Source: CAYQEU01 sp964532005 (GTDB taxonomy: Bacteria; Patescibacteriota; Doudnabacteria; UBA920). Taken from it: a DNA stretch of 64,000 nt. The DNA lies in contig CAZHER010000005.1 in the NCBI GenBank assembly GCA_964532005.1, forward strand, positions 8,266 to 72,265, given 5' to 3'. Of the stretch, positions 28,820 through 36,491 are shown in pieces; position 1 is the stretch's first letter, and each line of letters begins with the position of its first letter. A model generated the notes under the pieces. It did no database searches. It was not told the origin of the DNA and was given only the letters and a program-made list of their open reading frames with translations. Both the position numbers and the translations under genes were made by a program.

Positions 28820-31743
28820 TAGACAACAATGTTTAGCAATTTTCCTTCAATGTAAACAATTTTCTTATGAGGCTTTCCAGCCATTGCAGCCACTACCTTA
28901 GGCAAAGCCATTGCTTGACTCTCGATAAGCCCTGGCACAGTTCCTGAATCAACACTAATCTTATCCCTGACTTTTCCATTTACTTGCACGATGATGTCCC
29001 ATACTGAGTCTTCCAACATTTTTGGATCGAATTTAGGCCAGCCCTCTTTTTGCAAAGACTTTGTGCCGCCCATTATTTCATTCAGCTCTTCTGCGATATG
29101 AGGGGCGAAGGGATAAAGCACAACCAAAAAAGTATGAATAAATTCTTGTGACACCTGCTCATTCTTTATTTGATTATGAAAGTTCATAAAAGATGAAACT
29201 GCTGTGTTGAATCTAAAATTCTCAATGTCATCGCCAACTTTTTTAATTAGCTCATGCAAATGGCGTGTGGGAAGATCCCTATCAATCACAGCTGGATTCT
29301 TCAATTGTTCATGCGCCCATTTCCAGACACGTTCGTAAAATCGTCTGACTCCAACAATCCCTTGATCATTCCAAGCAACTGTCGCATCGTGCGGTCCTAA
29401 AAATAGTTCATACATACGCAGTGTATCGGCTCCTTCAGAATTTACTATGTCATCGGGGTTTACAACATTTCCTCTGCTCTTAGACATTTTTTCTCCGTCG
29501 GAAGCCAAAACAATACCATGCGGCACACGCTTGGTGTATGGTTCCTGTGTGGGCACTAAACCTAAATCATACAAAGCCAAATGCCAAAAACGTGAATAAA
29601 GTAAATGCAATGTTGTATGTTCCATGCCGCCAAAATAAACATCAACGGGAAGCCAATATTGCAACAATGACTTAGTGGCCAACTCCTTTTTGTTACTTGG
29701 GTCGGCATATCTGAGATAGTACCAAGAGCTTCCGGCCCATTGAGGCATGGTATTAGTCTCCCTTTTTGCAGGTTTGCCGCAAGTTGGGCAAGTTGTATTA
29801 ACCCATTCATCTATTCCGGCGAGGGGAGATTCTCCTGTTCCAGTGGGTTCGTATTTTTCTACTTCGGGTAACATCACAGGAAGTTGGTCTTCTGGCACAG
29901 GAACAACACCACAATGAGCACAATGAATTAACGGAATAGGCTCTCCCCAATATCGCTGCCTAGAAAACACCCAATCTCTGAGCTTATACTTAGTTGCAAG
30001 CTTGCCATATCTTTTACCCATTTCTTCCAATACTGAAAGCGAATCCGTGCCTGTAAATTCTCCGGAATTAACCAGTTTACCATCTCCAGTGTACGCTTCA
30101 TTACCGAATTCTAATTCCTTCATAGACTTAATAACCTGTACTATGGGCAGGTCATACTTTTTTGCAAACTCAAAATCGCGTTCATCATGAGCAGGGACTG
30201 CCATAATTGCACCGGTCCCATAATTCCCCAAAACATAGTCAGCGGTCCAAATCGGGATCTCTTTGCCTGTAGCAGGATTTATTGCTCTGATGCCCTTGAG
30301 CTCAACTCCGGTTTTGTCTTTATCATCTGCAAGGCGTTGTTGTTCCTGTTGGCTTCGCGCTTGTTCTATATAATCAGCAACTTCATCCCAATTAGAAATT
30401 TCACTACTCAAACTTGGCAATAAAGGGTGTTCCGGTGCAACAACTAAATATGTCGCCCCAAAAATTGTATCGGGTCGGGTAGTGAAAACTCTTATGGCAC
30501 TTTTTACGGCAGCCAATACTTCTGGCTCTTTCTTACCTTTTATATGAGGGGCGGCGGCGCTAAACCTGACCAAATTACCGTTCAACTTCTCAGCCAGCTC
30601 TATGCCAGCATCTTCTGGGATAACATGATCTGTCTCATCGCTCAAAATTATTATCTCTCCAGCATTTCTACGGATAGCCTCATAATCAAAATTCCATGAT
30701 AATTTGTTTTCAAAAGGCCTGGGCTTATCTTTAAATTCAGGTTTAAGGAAACTGCCGAGCAAAACTAATTTTGCTATTTTGACCTTGGAGTGTTCCAACA
30801 ATTTCATAGCCATAACGCCGCCTAAGCTATGCCCGATCAAAACAGTATTGCTATCTAAACTGATTTGCGAAGCCAGATCGCTGACAATGTCTTTTTCTGA
30901 ATTGTCCAGAGCGGACTTATAAACTATAGTTTGAGCTTTTTTCCCGAACGATTTCAATTCATTTTCAAGCCACGGATAAAAATTCTCGGTTGCACTGCTA
31001 TTCCACCCTGGTAAAATTACATAATTATTCTTGTTATTAACTTCAAAATCAATCTCTGCCCCAGTTGATTTGCCTATCCAGTTAACTTGCTGCAGTTTTA
31101 CAGGCTCTGGCCATTCTGGCAGTTGTTCTATGCCTTTTAAAAGTTTTTCGGCATAAGCAGTTATTTTCAAATACCACTGCCTTAATTCTTTTTTTTCCAC
31201 AATTGTACCGCAACGCTCGCATTTGCCATCTATCACCTCTTCATTGGCTAAACCGGTTTTGTCCTTTGGGCACCAGTTTATCAACCCTGTGGCCTCATAT
31301 GCCAGACCACCTTTATAGAGTTGCAAAAAAATCCATTGTGTCCATTTATAGTACTCGGGGTCAGTTGTATTTACTTCCCTACTCCAATCAAACCCCAGAC
31401 CCCAGCTTTGAATCTGCCTCTTTGCATTGGCAACATTTTGCGCTGTGGAAACTCGTGGGTGAACCCCCTTCTTAATTGCGAAGTTTTCTGCGGGAAGACC
31501 AAAAGCATCCCATCCCATGGGATACAGAACATCAAAACCTTTCAGACGCCAATAACGACTATAAACATCCCCTGCAACATATGGGCGCAAATGACCCATA
31601 TGCAAGCCTTCTCCGGAAGGGTATGGAAATTCCACTAGAACATATTTTTTCTTCTTTCCATTACCATCGGCTAGAAATGTTCTATTGTCTTCCCAGTATT
31701 TTTGCCATTTTTGCTCAATTTTTTTGGGATCGTATTGTTTCAT
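28819..31743 (-). CDS. leuS: Leucyl-tRNA synthetase with inserted alpha/beta-hydrolase domain
   Basis: Attaches leucine to tRNA-Leu. Class I motifs: HMGH (residues 48-51) in the PYPSGEGLHMGH block, and KMSKS (752-756). The editing domain is present, with TTRPDT (421-426) and VPAHDERD (Asp near 520-523). The protein is 974 residues; bacterial LeuRS is usually 800-860. The extra ~180 residues (about 236-415) are an alpha/beta-hydrolase of the RBBP9/YdeN type, set between the IDFEV strand and the IRVFTTRPDT strand of the editing domain. Zn-type CxxC pairs (CERC, CAHC, CPTC) are present. Same frame throughout with no stop, so the fusion looks genuine. Confidence 0.97.
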   Translation of the reverse strand: MKQYDPKKIEQKWQKYWEDNRTFLADGNGKKKKYVLVEFPYPSGEGLHMGHLRPYVAGDVYSRYWRLKGFDVLYPMGWDAFGLPAENFAIKKGVHPRVSTAQNVANAKRQIQSWGLGFDWSREVNTTDPEYYKWTQWIFLQLYKGGLAYEATGLINWCPKDKTGLANEEVIDGKCERCGTIVEKKELRQWYLKITAYAEKLLKGIEQLPEWPEPVKLQQVNWIGKSTGAEIDFEVNNKNNYVILPGWNSSATENFYPWLENELKSFGKKAQTIVYKSALDNSEKDIVSDLASQISLDSNTVLIGHSLGGVMAMKLLEHSKVKIAKLVLLGSFLKPEFKDKPRPFENKLSWNFDYEAIRRNAGEIIILSDETDHVIPEDAGIELAEKLNGNLVRFSAAAPHIKGKKEPEVLAAVKSAIRVFTTRPDTIFGATYLVVAPEHPLLPSLSSEISNWDEVADYIEQARSQQEQQRLADDKDKTGVELKGIRAINPATGKEIPIWTADYVLGNYGTGAIMAVPAHDERDFEFAKKYDLPIVQVIKSMKELEFGNEAYTGDGKLVNSGEFTGTDSLSVLEEMGKRYGKLATKYKLRDWVFSRQRYWGEPIPLIHCAHCGVVPVPEDQLPVMLPEVEKYEPTGTGESPLAGIDEWVNTTCPTCGKPAKRETNTMPQWAGSSWYYLRYADPSNKKELATKSLLQYWLPVDVYFGGMEHTTLHLLYSRFWHLALYDLGLVPTQEPYTKRVPHGIVLASDGEKMSKSRGNVVNPDDIVNSEGADTLRMYELFLGPHDATVAWNDQGIVGVRRFYERVWKWAHEQLKNPAVIDRDLPTRHLHELIKKVGDDIENFRFNTAVSSFMNFHNQIKNEQVSQEFIHTFLVVLYPFAPHIAEELNEIMGGTKSLQKEGWPKFDPKMLEDSVWDIIVQVNGKVRDKISVDSGTVPGLIESQAMALPKVVAAMAGKPHKKIVYIEGKLLNIVV
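30499..31038 (-). other. RBBP9/YdeN-type serine hydrolase domain inserted inside LeuRS
   Basis: Residues ~236-415 of LeuRS. The segment begins NYVILPGWNSSATENFYPWL, the typical first strand of RBBP9/YdeN hydrolases (HGWxGSxxExWxPWL-like). It holds the nucleophile elbow GHSLGG (Ser306), the SDETDHVIP acid region (Asp369 or 372) and APHIKG (His400). The full triad suggests activity. Boundaries are approximate, judged by comparing with the standard LeuRS strand order. Confidence 0.85.
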
Positions 31744-31770
31744 TACTTTTTATATTAGCGCCTTTTTAAA

Positions 31771-32628
31771 TTACGGTAAATTAAACAGCTTTTTTGCGTT
31801 CTGGGTTGTTATTTGTGCAACTTCAACCGAACTAGTATCTTTCCATTCAGCAATTTTTTCTGCCACGAATGGCAAGAAACTAGGTTCATTTCTCTGTCCT
31901 CTATGTGGCACCGGTGTTAGATACGGAGCATCGGTTTCCAAAATTATGCTGTCTAAAGGGATTCCTTGGATTACGGTTTTGCTTCTACTGGTTTTGTCAA
32001 AAGTTATTATTCCATTAATACCTACGAACCCGCCCAGCTCCACAAATTTGATTGCAGTTGGAAGGTCGCCCGTGTAACAGTGGATTTCAAATCTAAAATT
32101 TGGGTTCTGTAGTTTAACAGGCCTGATCATATCTAAAATATCTTCATAAGCATCCATTGTGCCTTCAGAAGGGCGGCAGTGAATGCACAAAGCTTTGTCT
32201 AATTCCAATGCCAGTTGAATTTGCAAATCAAAAGCAACTTTTTGTAAATTTTTTATTTCTTTGTCATCCCGATCTTCCGGGAGCCTGTAATAATCCAATC
32301 CGCACTCTCCTATTCCGACAACCCGATCATTTTGGGCCAAAGCTTTATATGCATCATAATCGAATCCCTCCTCTCGGGTTTTAAAATGCACTTCATCCTC
32401 ATCGTGAAAGTCATGCATGAATGTATGTACCGGATGAAGCCCAACGGCAGCATAGACATTTTCTGAAAACCGACTTAAAAGCTGTACGGCTTGCCTACTT
32501 GTATCAATTTGTGTTCCGACATTCACCAATGCCACCCCGGCATCTAAGGCGCGCTGTATCACCTCCTCCTCAACGCCATGGAACGCTCGAAGGTTTATAT
32601 GGGTGTGAGTATCTATCAGCATAATCAA
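31771..32628 (-). CDS. tatD: TatD-family metal-dependent deoxyribonuclease
   Basis: Metal-dependent hydrolase of the amidohydrolase fold, 285 residues (usual ~255-265, with short inserts). Motifs: DTHTHIN (residues 5-11), GLHPVHT, GECGLDYYR, IHCRPSEG, HCYTGD and ETDAPYLTPVPHRG. TatD proteins act as 3'-5' DNases in DNA repair or turnover. It overlaps metG by 4 bases (ATGA-type). Confidence 0.95.
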   Translation of the reverse strand: MIMLIDTHTHINLRAFHGVEEEVIQRALDAGVALVNVGTQIDTSRQAVQLLSRFSENVYAAVGLHPVHTFMHDFHDEDEVHFKTREEGFDYDAYKALAQNDRVVGIGECGLDYYRLPEDRDDKEIKNLQKVAFDLQIQLALELDKALCIHCRPSEGTMDAYEDILDMIRPVKLQNPNFRFEIHCYTGDLPTAIKFVELGGFVGINGIITFDKTSRSKTVIQGIPLDSIILETDAPYLTPVPHRGQRNEPSFLPFVAEKIAEWKDTSSVEVAQITTQNAKKLFNLP

Positions 32629-34109
32629 ATTCTTGGGAATAAACGCGGGATATTTTCCAGCTCAGGATTCTTTAATATTTCTAAAATTTGTGCACTGGTA
32701 TTGGGTAAAAACGGATATAACCAATTACCAATTCTCCATAGCGCTACAAGCAAAACCATAATATCTGACCTAGCTTTTTCCGGATTAACCTTAATGACCT
32801 TGAATGGTTCATGTTCTTGAATAAACCTGTCACACCAAGCAATTTGATCCCATATTAAATCAGCACATTTTTGAATTTCGTATTTTTCAAGCAAGTCCCT
32901 GTAGTCCCTGTCTGACTCATGTACAGGTTGGCTGTCCATCACGTCTGTATTTAACTCCATTTCTGCATTGATAGCCATCTTCATAACACGGCTGGTCAAA
33001 TTTCCTATGCCATTTACCAAATTAGCCGTATAACTTTCCTTAAAACGGTCCCATGTAAAATCACCGTCTTCAAAAGTGGATATTTCCCGTAACAAATAGT
33101 AGCGCAGCGCATCAGTAGCCTGATCAGAATTCAAACCTAAATTTTGCAACTCAGACAAAACAACATAAGGATCTACCACATTACCCATGCTTTTACTCAT
33201 TTTGTGTCCACCGCTGGTAATGAACCCGTGGATTAATATTTGTTTCGAATTTGGAAGTCCAGCGGACATAAGCATTGCTTGCCACATTGCAGACTGTTGT
33301 CGTAAATTATCCTTGCCTGCTGTCTGTACCGCGTTCCGATTTTCCGCAGTTCCCCAAAAATTAACAAAATTTGTTTCATCCTCTGGCCAGCCAGTAGTAG
33401 AAATATAATTAACCAGCGCATCAAACCAAACGTACATGACCTGTCGATCATCATCGGGAACTGGAACACCCCAAGACATCTTTTCTTTCAATCGGGATAT
33501 GCTAAAATCTTGTAAACCTGCTCCCACAAACGCCCTGATCTCATGAAATCTAAAATCCGGTACCACGAAATCTGGATTGGCTTTGTAAAATTCTAAAAGC
33601 TTCGGGCCGTACTTTGAAAATCTAAAAAAATAATTTTCTTCTTCTATTAGCTCTATTTCCAAATTGGGATGAATCGGGCAATGTCCGTCTTCGAGTTCCG
33701 AGTCTGTCTTTTCTAATTCACAACCCACACAATACTTGACCTGATAGATTTTTTTGTAGATATCCCCGTTGGCATCGCATCTGCGCCAAAATTCTTGTGC
33801 CGCCAAAACATGGTTTTTGTCTGTAGTTCTAATAAAGTGGTTATAGCTTAAATTTAATCCTTCCTTCAGACGATCAAACTTTGGAGCGTGCTCATCGGTA
33901 TATGTTTGAGGGTCTTTCCCTTCTTCTTGAGCTTTGCGGAAAATTTTCAAACCGTGTTCATCGGTACCGGTATTGAAAAAAACCTCGTCGCCATTCTGGG
34001 CATGATACCGGGCAATTACGTCAGTTTGGATTATTTCTAAAGCAAAGCCGATATGAGGATCGGCATTAACATAAGGGAGAGTGGTTGTGATATAAAATTT
34101 CTTTGACAT
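32625..34109 (-). CDS. metG: Methionyl-tRNA synthetase (short form)
   Basis: Attaches methionine to tRNA. Class I signature I is PHIGF in place of HIGH (near residues 18-22), and KMSKS is intact (HKMSKSMGN). The zinc-knuckle has one CxxC (YCVGCELEKTD) and a CPIH. At 494 residues it is the short form without the C-terminal tRNA-binding domain found in E. coli (677). The stop is TGA, consistent with a standard code. It overlaps tatD by 4 bases. Confidence 0.95.
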   Translation of the reverse strand: MSKKFYITTTLPYVNADPHIGFALEIIQTDVIARYHAQNGDEVFFNTGTDEHGLKIFRKAQEEGKDPQTYTDEHAPKFDRLKEGLNLSYNHFIRTTDKNHVLAAQEFWRRCDANGDIYKKIYQVKYCVGCELEKTDSELEDGHCPIHPNLEIELIEEENYFFRFSKYGPKLLEFYKANPDFVVPDFRFHEIRAFVGAGLQDFSISRLKEKMSWGVPVPDDDRQVMYVWFDALVNYISTTGWPEDETNFVNFWGTAENRNAVQTAGKDNLRQQSAMWQAMLMSAGLPNSKQILIHGFITSGGHKMSKSMGNVVDPYVVLSELQNLGLNSDQATDALRYYLLREISTFEDGDFTWDRFKESYTANLVNGIGNLTSRVMKMAINAEMELNTDVMDSQPVHESDRDYRDLLEKYEIQKCADLIWDQIAWCDRFIQEHEPFKVIKVNPEKARSDIMVLLVALWRIGNWLYPFLPNTSAQILEILKNPELENIPRLFPRI

Positions 34110-34113
34110 TAAC

Positions 34114-35148
34114 TTATGTTTCTTCCTGAATAACGTTCTTGGTATTAGGATAATTTTTAGAAAATTCCTCGACCAATAATGTAATAACGCTCACCATCGG
34201 TATAGCAAGCAGTAAACCTAGGACACCTGCGAGCTTGTACCCTACGAGCAAGGCAATCAACACCAACAATGGCGAAGTACCAACAGCTCTTTGCATTATC
34301 TTTGGGACCAGAACATATCCTTCAACTTTTTGGATGACTATATACAGTACAATAACAGCTATGGCAAGTGGCGGGCTTTGTACCATAGCAAAGAATACAG
34401 CGGGAACAGCAGACAAAAAAGGCCCTATATAAGGAACAATCTCCATTATTCCAGCCAATAGCGCTAAAAACAAGGCATATTTAACACCTAAAGCTGTTAG
34501 GCCTAAATAAGTAAGAACAAAAATACAAATACTTAATATAATTTGCCCAATAATCCAAAACCCCATTCGATTTTGAATCTTGCGAATCAGATTGAGGGTA
34601 AACTTTCTCTGAGGTGCGGGGACTACGGCATTTACAAAATCTATCATCCCTTGTTGTTGAGCAACAAGATAAAACGAAACCACCAAAACTGTAATTCCGC
34701 TAAATACACTATTTACAAAACCGAGGGTTTGACTGTACACACTGGAATTATGTGTAACTTCGGAAAATAGCTGTGACATAATTTGAGTTAGGTCAACATT
34801 GCCAAATAAATTATGGATGGCGGGATACTGAGCCTGAAATGCTTTTGTGTATTCTGGCAAATTAAAGCTCAATAATTTAATCTGTTCCAACACCACGGGA
34901 AGAAGCAAAGAAAATACTACAGCCACAATTCCAAGGACAACTATGTAAACAGTTAAGACGCTAACGCTACGTGGCACCCTCTTTATTTTCAAATATCCGA
35001 CCAAAGGCTCCATAGCTGAGGCCAACACTACAGAAAGAAGTAATATAATAATAATATCTCTGGTTACCCACAAAAAAGCAACTCCCAAAACTGCCAAAAT
35101 TACTTTGGCAATTACCCGAGTTGAAGGATCCCATTTAGTCCATTGCAT
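34114..35148 (-). CDS. AI-2E family transporter (PerM-like permease)
   Basis: A polytopic membrane protein, 344 residues with about eight hydrophobic helices, of the AI-2 exporter/PerM family, some members of which are Na+/H+ exchangers or autoinducer exporters. Typical segments: a DIIIILLLSVVLASAMEPLV N-terminal part, IMEIVPYIGPFLSAVPAV, and GYKLAGVLGLLLAIPM near the end. Start chosen at ATG 35148 (MQWTKWDPS) because a TATAAT box ends 7 bases upstream; an upstream in-frame ATG at 35184 would fall before the transcription start. Confidence 0.87.
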   Translation of the reverse strand: MQWTKWDPSTRVIAKVILAVLGVAFLWVTRDIIIILLLSVVLASAMEPLVGYLKIKRVPRSVSVLTVYIVVLGIVAVVFSLLLPVVLEQIKLLSFNLPEYTKAFQAQYPAIHNLFGNVDLTQIMSQLFSEVTHNSSVYSQTLGFVNSVFSGITVLVVSFYLVAQQQGMIDFVNAVVPAPQRKFTLNLIRKIQNRMGFWIIGQIILSICIFVLTYLGLTALGVKYALFLALLAGIMEIVPYIGPFLSAVPAVFFAMVQSPPLAIAVIVLYIVIQKVEGYVLVPKIMQRAVGTSPLLVLIALLVGYKLAGVLGLLLAIPMVSVITLLVEEFSKNYPNTKNVIQEET

Positions 35149-35154
35149 GTCTAT

Positions 35155-35184
35155 ATTATACGAAAAAAACAAAAATCCAGCCAA
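35155..35184 (-). promoter_or_regulatory. Leaderless promoter of the AI-2E-type gene
   Basis: Minus-strand TTGGCT (35179-35184), an 18-base spacer and a perfect TATAAT (35155-35160) that ends 7 bases before ATG 35148. The start codon is expected at +1. The -35 box lies in the loop of the upstream terminator. Confidence 0.65.
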
Positions 35185-35197
35185 TTTGACTGGATTT
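35161..35197 (-). terminator. Terminator of the 35209/35428 gene pair
   Basis: On the minus strand AAATCCAG (35190-35197) pairs with CTGGATTT (35173-35180), followed by TTGTTTTTTT. It ends transcripts of the two small upstream genes. It is also the region of the AI-2E promoter -35 box. Confidence 0.85.
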
Positions 35198-35208
35198 CCA
35201 CAAATATC

Positions 35209-35421
35209 TTATTTTATAGCTCGATCTTCTAGAGCTTTAATTGCGGCTTCGGTTTCTTCGTCAATTTTCTTAATACCATCCAAACAATAGGCTTTGATCT
35301 GCTCTTTTAAGAAGTCGGTCAAGCCTTCTGACTGTAAATCGCGAATTAAAATATTTTTTATTGTTTCATCCAGCTCTGATTGCTCAATCATGCGGATGAG
35401 TTTCAGTAAATTTTCGTCCAT
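35209..35421 (-). CDS. Small acidic hypothetical protein (70 residues)
   Basis: A 70-residue helical, acidic protein. Sequence pattern is LLKLIRMIEQSELDETIKNI then EGLTDFLKEQIKAY and EETEAAIKALEDR. No signal, membrane helix or motif is seen. It follows the 56-residue gene by 6 bases and ends 12 bases before the terminator, so the two form a small operon. Family not recognised. Confidence 0.7.
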   Translation of the reverse strand: MDENLLKLIRMIEQSELDETIKNILIRDLQSEGLTDFLKEQIKAYCLDGIKKIDEETEAAIKALEDRAIK

Positions 35422-35427
35422 ATATTG

Positions 35428-35598
35428 TTAACTGTCCTGTTCGACATTTTGTTGTGCCTTGTATTCTTCAGCAAACTGCATAATATTCTTAAGTTCAACC
35501 TTTCTGGTCTCCGCTGCAGTTCTAATCTCAGTGGCCCTGCTTTCAATCTCAGCACTACTTAAAATATTGGGATTGTTGTTTATTTCGCTGAATACCAT
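35428..35598 (-). CDS. Small hypothetical protein (56 residues)
   Basis: ATG 35596-35598, TAA 35428-35430, coding for a mostly helical, polar protein (begins MVFSEINNNPNILSSAEIES, then RATEIRTAAETRKVELK and QFAEEYKAQQ). It is 6 bases before the 70-residue gene and 11 bases after nfo. No motif is recognised. The charged amphipathic pattern may form a helical hairpin that pairs with the product of the next gene, a guess. Confidence 0.6.
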   Translation of the reverse strand: MVFSEINNNPNILSSAEIESRATEIRTAAETRKVELKNIMQFAEEYKAQQNVEQDS

Positions 35599-35609
35599 AG
35601 TTTTGATAT

Positions 35610-36482
35610 TTATTTAACTTTGTTTCTCAAAGCTTTCATTAATTCTATGTCCTGTTCCACAATATCATGCTCGGTTTCTAAAATCAAGGGAATGTCAAGC
35701 TTTTTTCGGGTTAAAAACTCCAAAATTGCAGTAAAACCTTTCCTGCCTATTTCCCCATGGCCGATATGTTCATGTCTGTCTTTATGTGAAGCAAATTCTA
35801 CTTTTGAGTCGTTGGTATGCATAGCTTTCAAGTACTTCAGTCCTATAATTTTATCAAACTTAGAGAAAGTCTCTGCTACTGTTTGTGGTGTACGTAAGTC
35901 GTAGCCAGAACCAAACGCATGCTGAGTATCGAAACAAACACCGCCAAACCCTTTGTGATTCTTAACTCCACTAATCAGCTCGGCTATTTCTTCAAAAGTA
36001 TCACCCATAACCTCTCCTGCGCCTGCTGAAATCTCAACCAGTAATTTTGTAGGCCCTTTATAGCCGGACAAAATCTTTTTCATTCCCGCCTGCGCCTGTT
36101 TCATCCCTTTCTTTTCTCCTAAATCCTTAAAGCTTCCTGGATGAAACATTAGAAAACTTGCGCCGAGCAAGCTCCCCCTCTCCAATTCCTCCCTTAAAAC
36201 AGCTAATGTACCGTTATAGATTCTCTGGCTTCCCGAACCAAGATTTAAAAAATAAGGGGCATGGATAATAAAATCTTTAAATCCATATTTATCCATGGCT
36301 ATCTTAAACTGCTCCTTAACTTCTTTATCAATAGGTTTAACTGGTCCTCCGTGAGGCGACCTGGAAAATATTTGAAATGTCTCACACTTGAGCAATGCGG
36401 CGTTTTCTGGGGCGTTCCACAAACCACCTGCTATTGAAACATGGCATCCGATCCTCAATAATTCATTTTTATGCTTTGTCAT
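35610..36482 (-). CDS. nfo: Endonuclease IV (AP endonuclease)
   Basis: Tri-zinc AP endonuclease of base-excision repair, 290 residues, TIM barrel. Zinc-site motifs are in order: HVSIAGG, FIIHAPYFLNL, FHPGSF, LVEISAG, FDTQHAFGSGYD, HTNDSK, DRHEHIGHGEIG and LETEHD. Length matches the family. It precedes the two small genes by 11 bases and follows the DUF2723 gene by 9 bases. Confidence 0.96.
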   Translation of the reverse strand: MTKHKNELLRIGCHVSIAGGLWNAPENAALLKCETFQIFSRSPHGGPVKPIDKEVKEQFKIAMDKYGFKDFIIHAPYFLNLGSGSQRIYNGTLAVLREELERGSLLGASFLMFHPGSFKDLGEKKGMKQAQAGMKKILSGYKGPTKLLVEISAGAGEVMGDTFEEIAELISGVKNHKGFGGVCFDTQHAFGSGYDLRTPQTVAETFSKFDKIIGLKYLKAMHTNDSKVEFASHKDRHEHIGHGEIGRKGFTAILEFLTRKKLDIPLILETEHDIVEQDIELMKALRNKVK

Positions 36483-36491
36483 GTCTATTTG

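Noticed and set aside
32184..32384. ORFs antisense to tatD, metG and the synthetase genes
   Set aside because: They lie wholly inside clear genes on the opposite strand and show no domain signal.
32625..32627. UGA reassigned to glycine (code 25, as in Gracilibacteria)
   Set aside because: metG and the RluB-type gene end at TGA with normal C-termini and overlapping next genes, so UGA is a stop.
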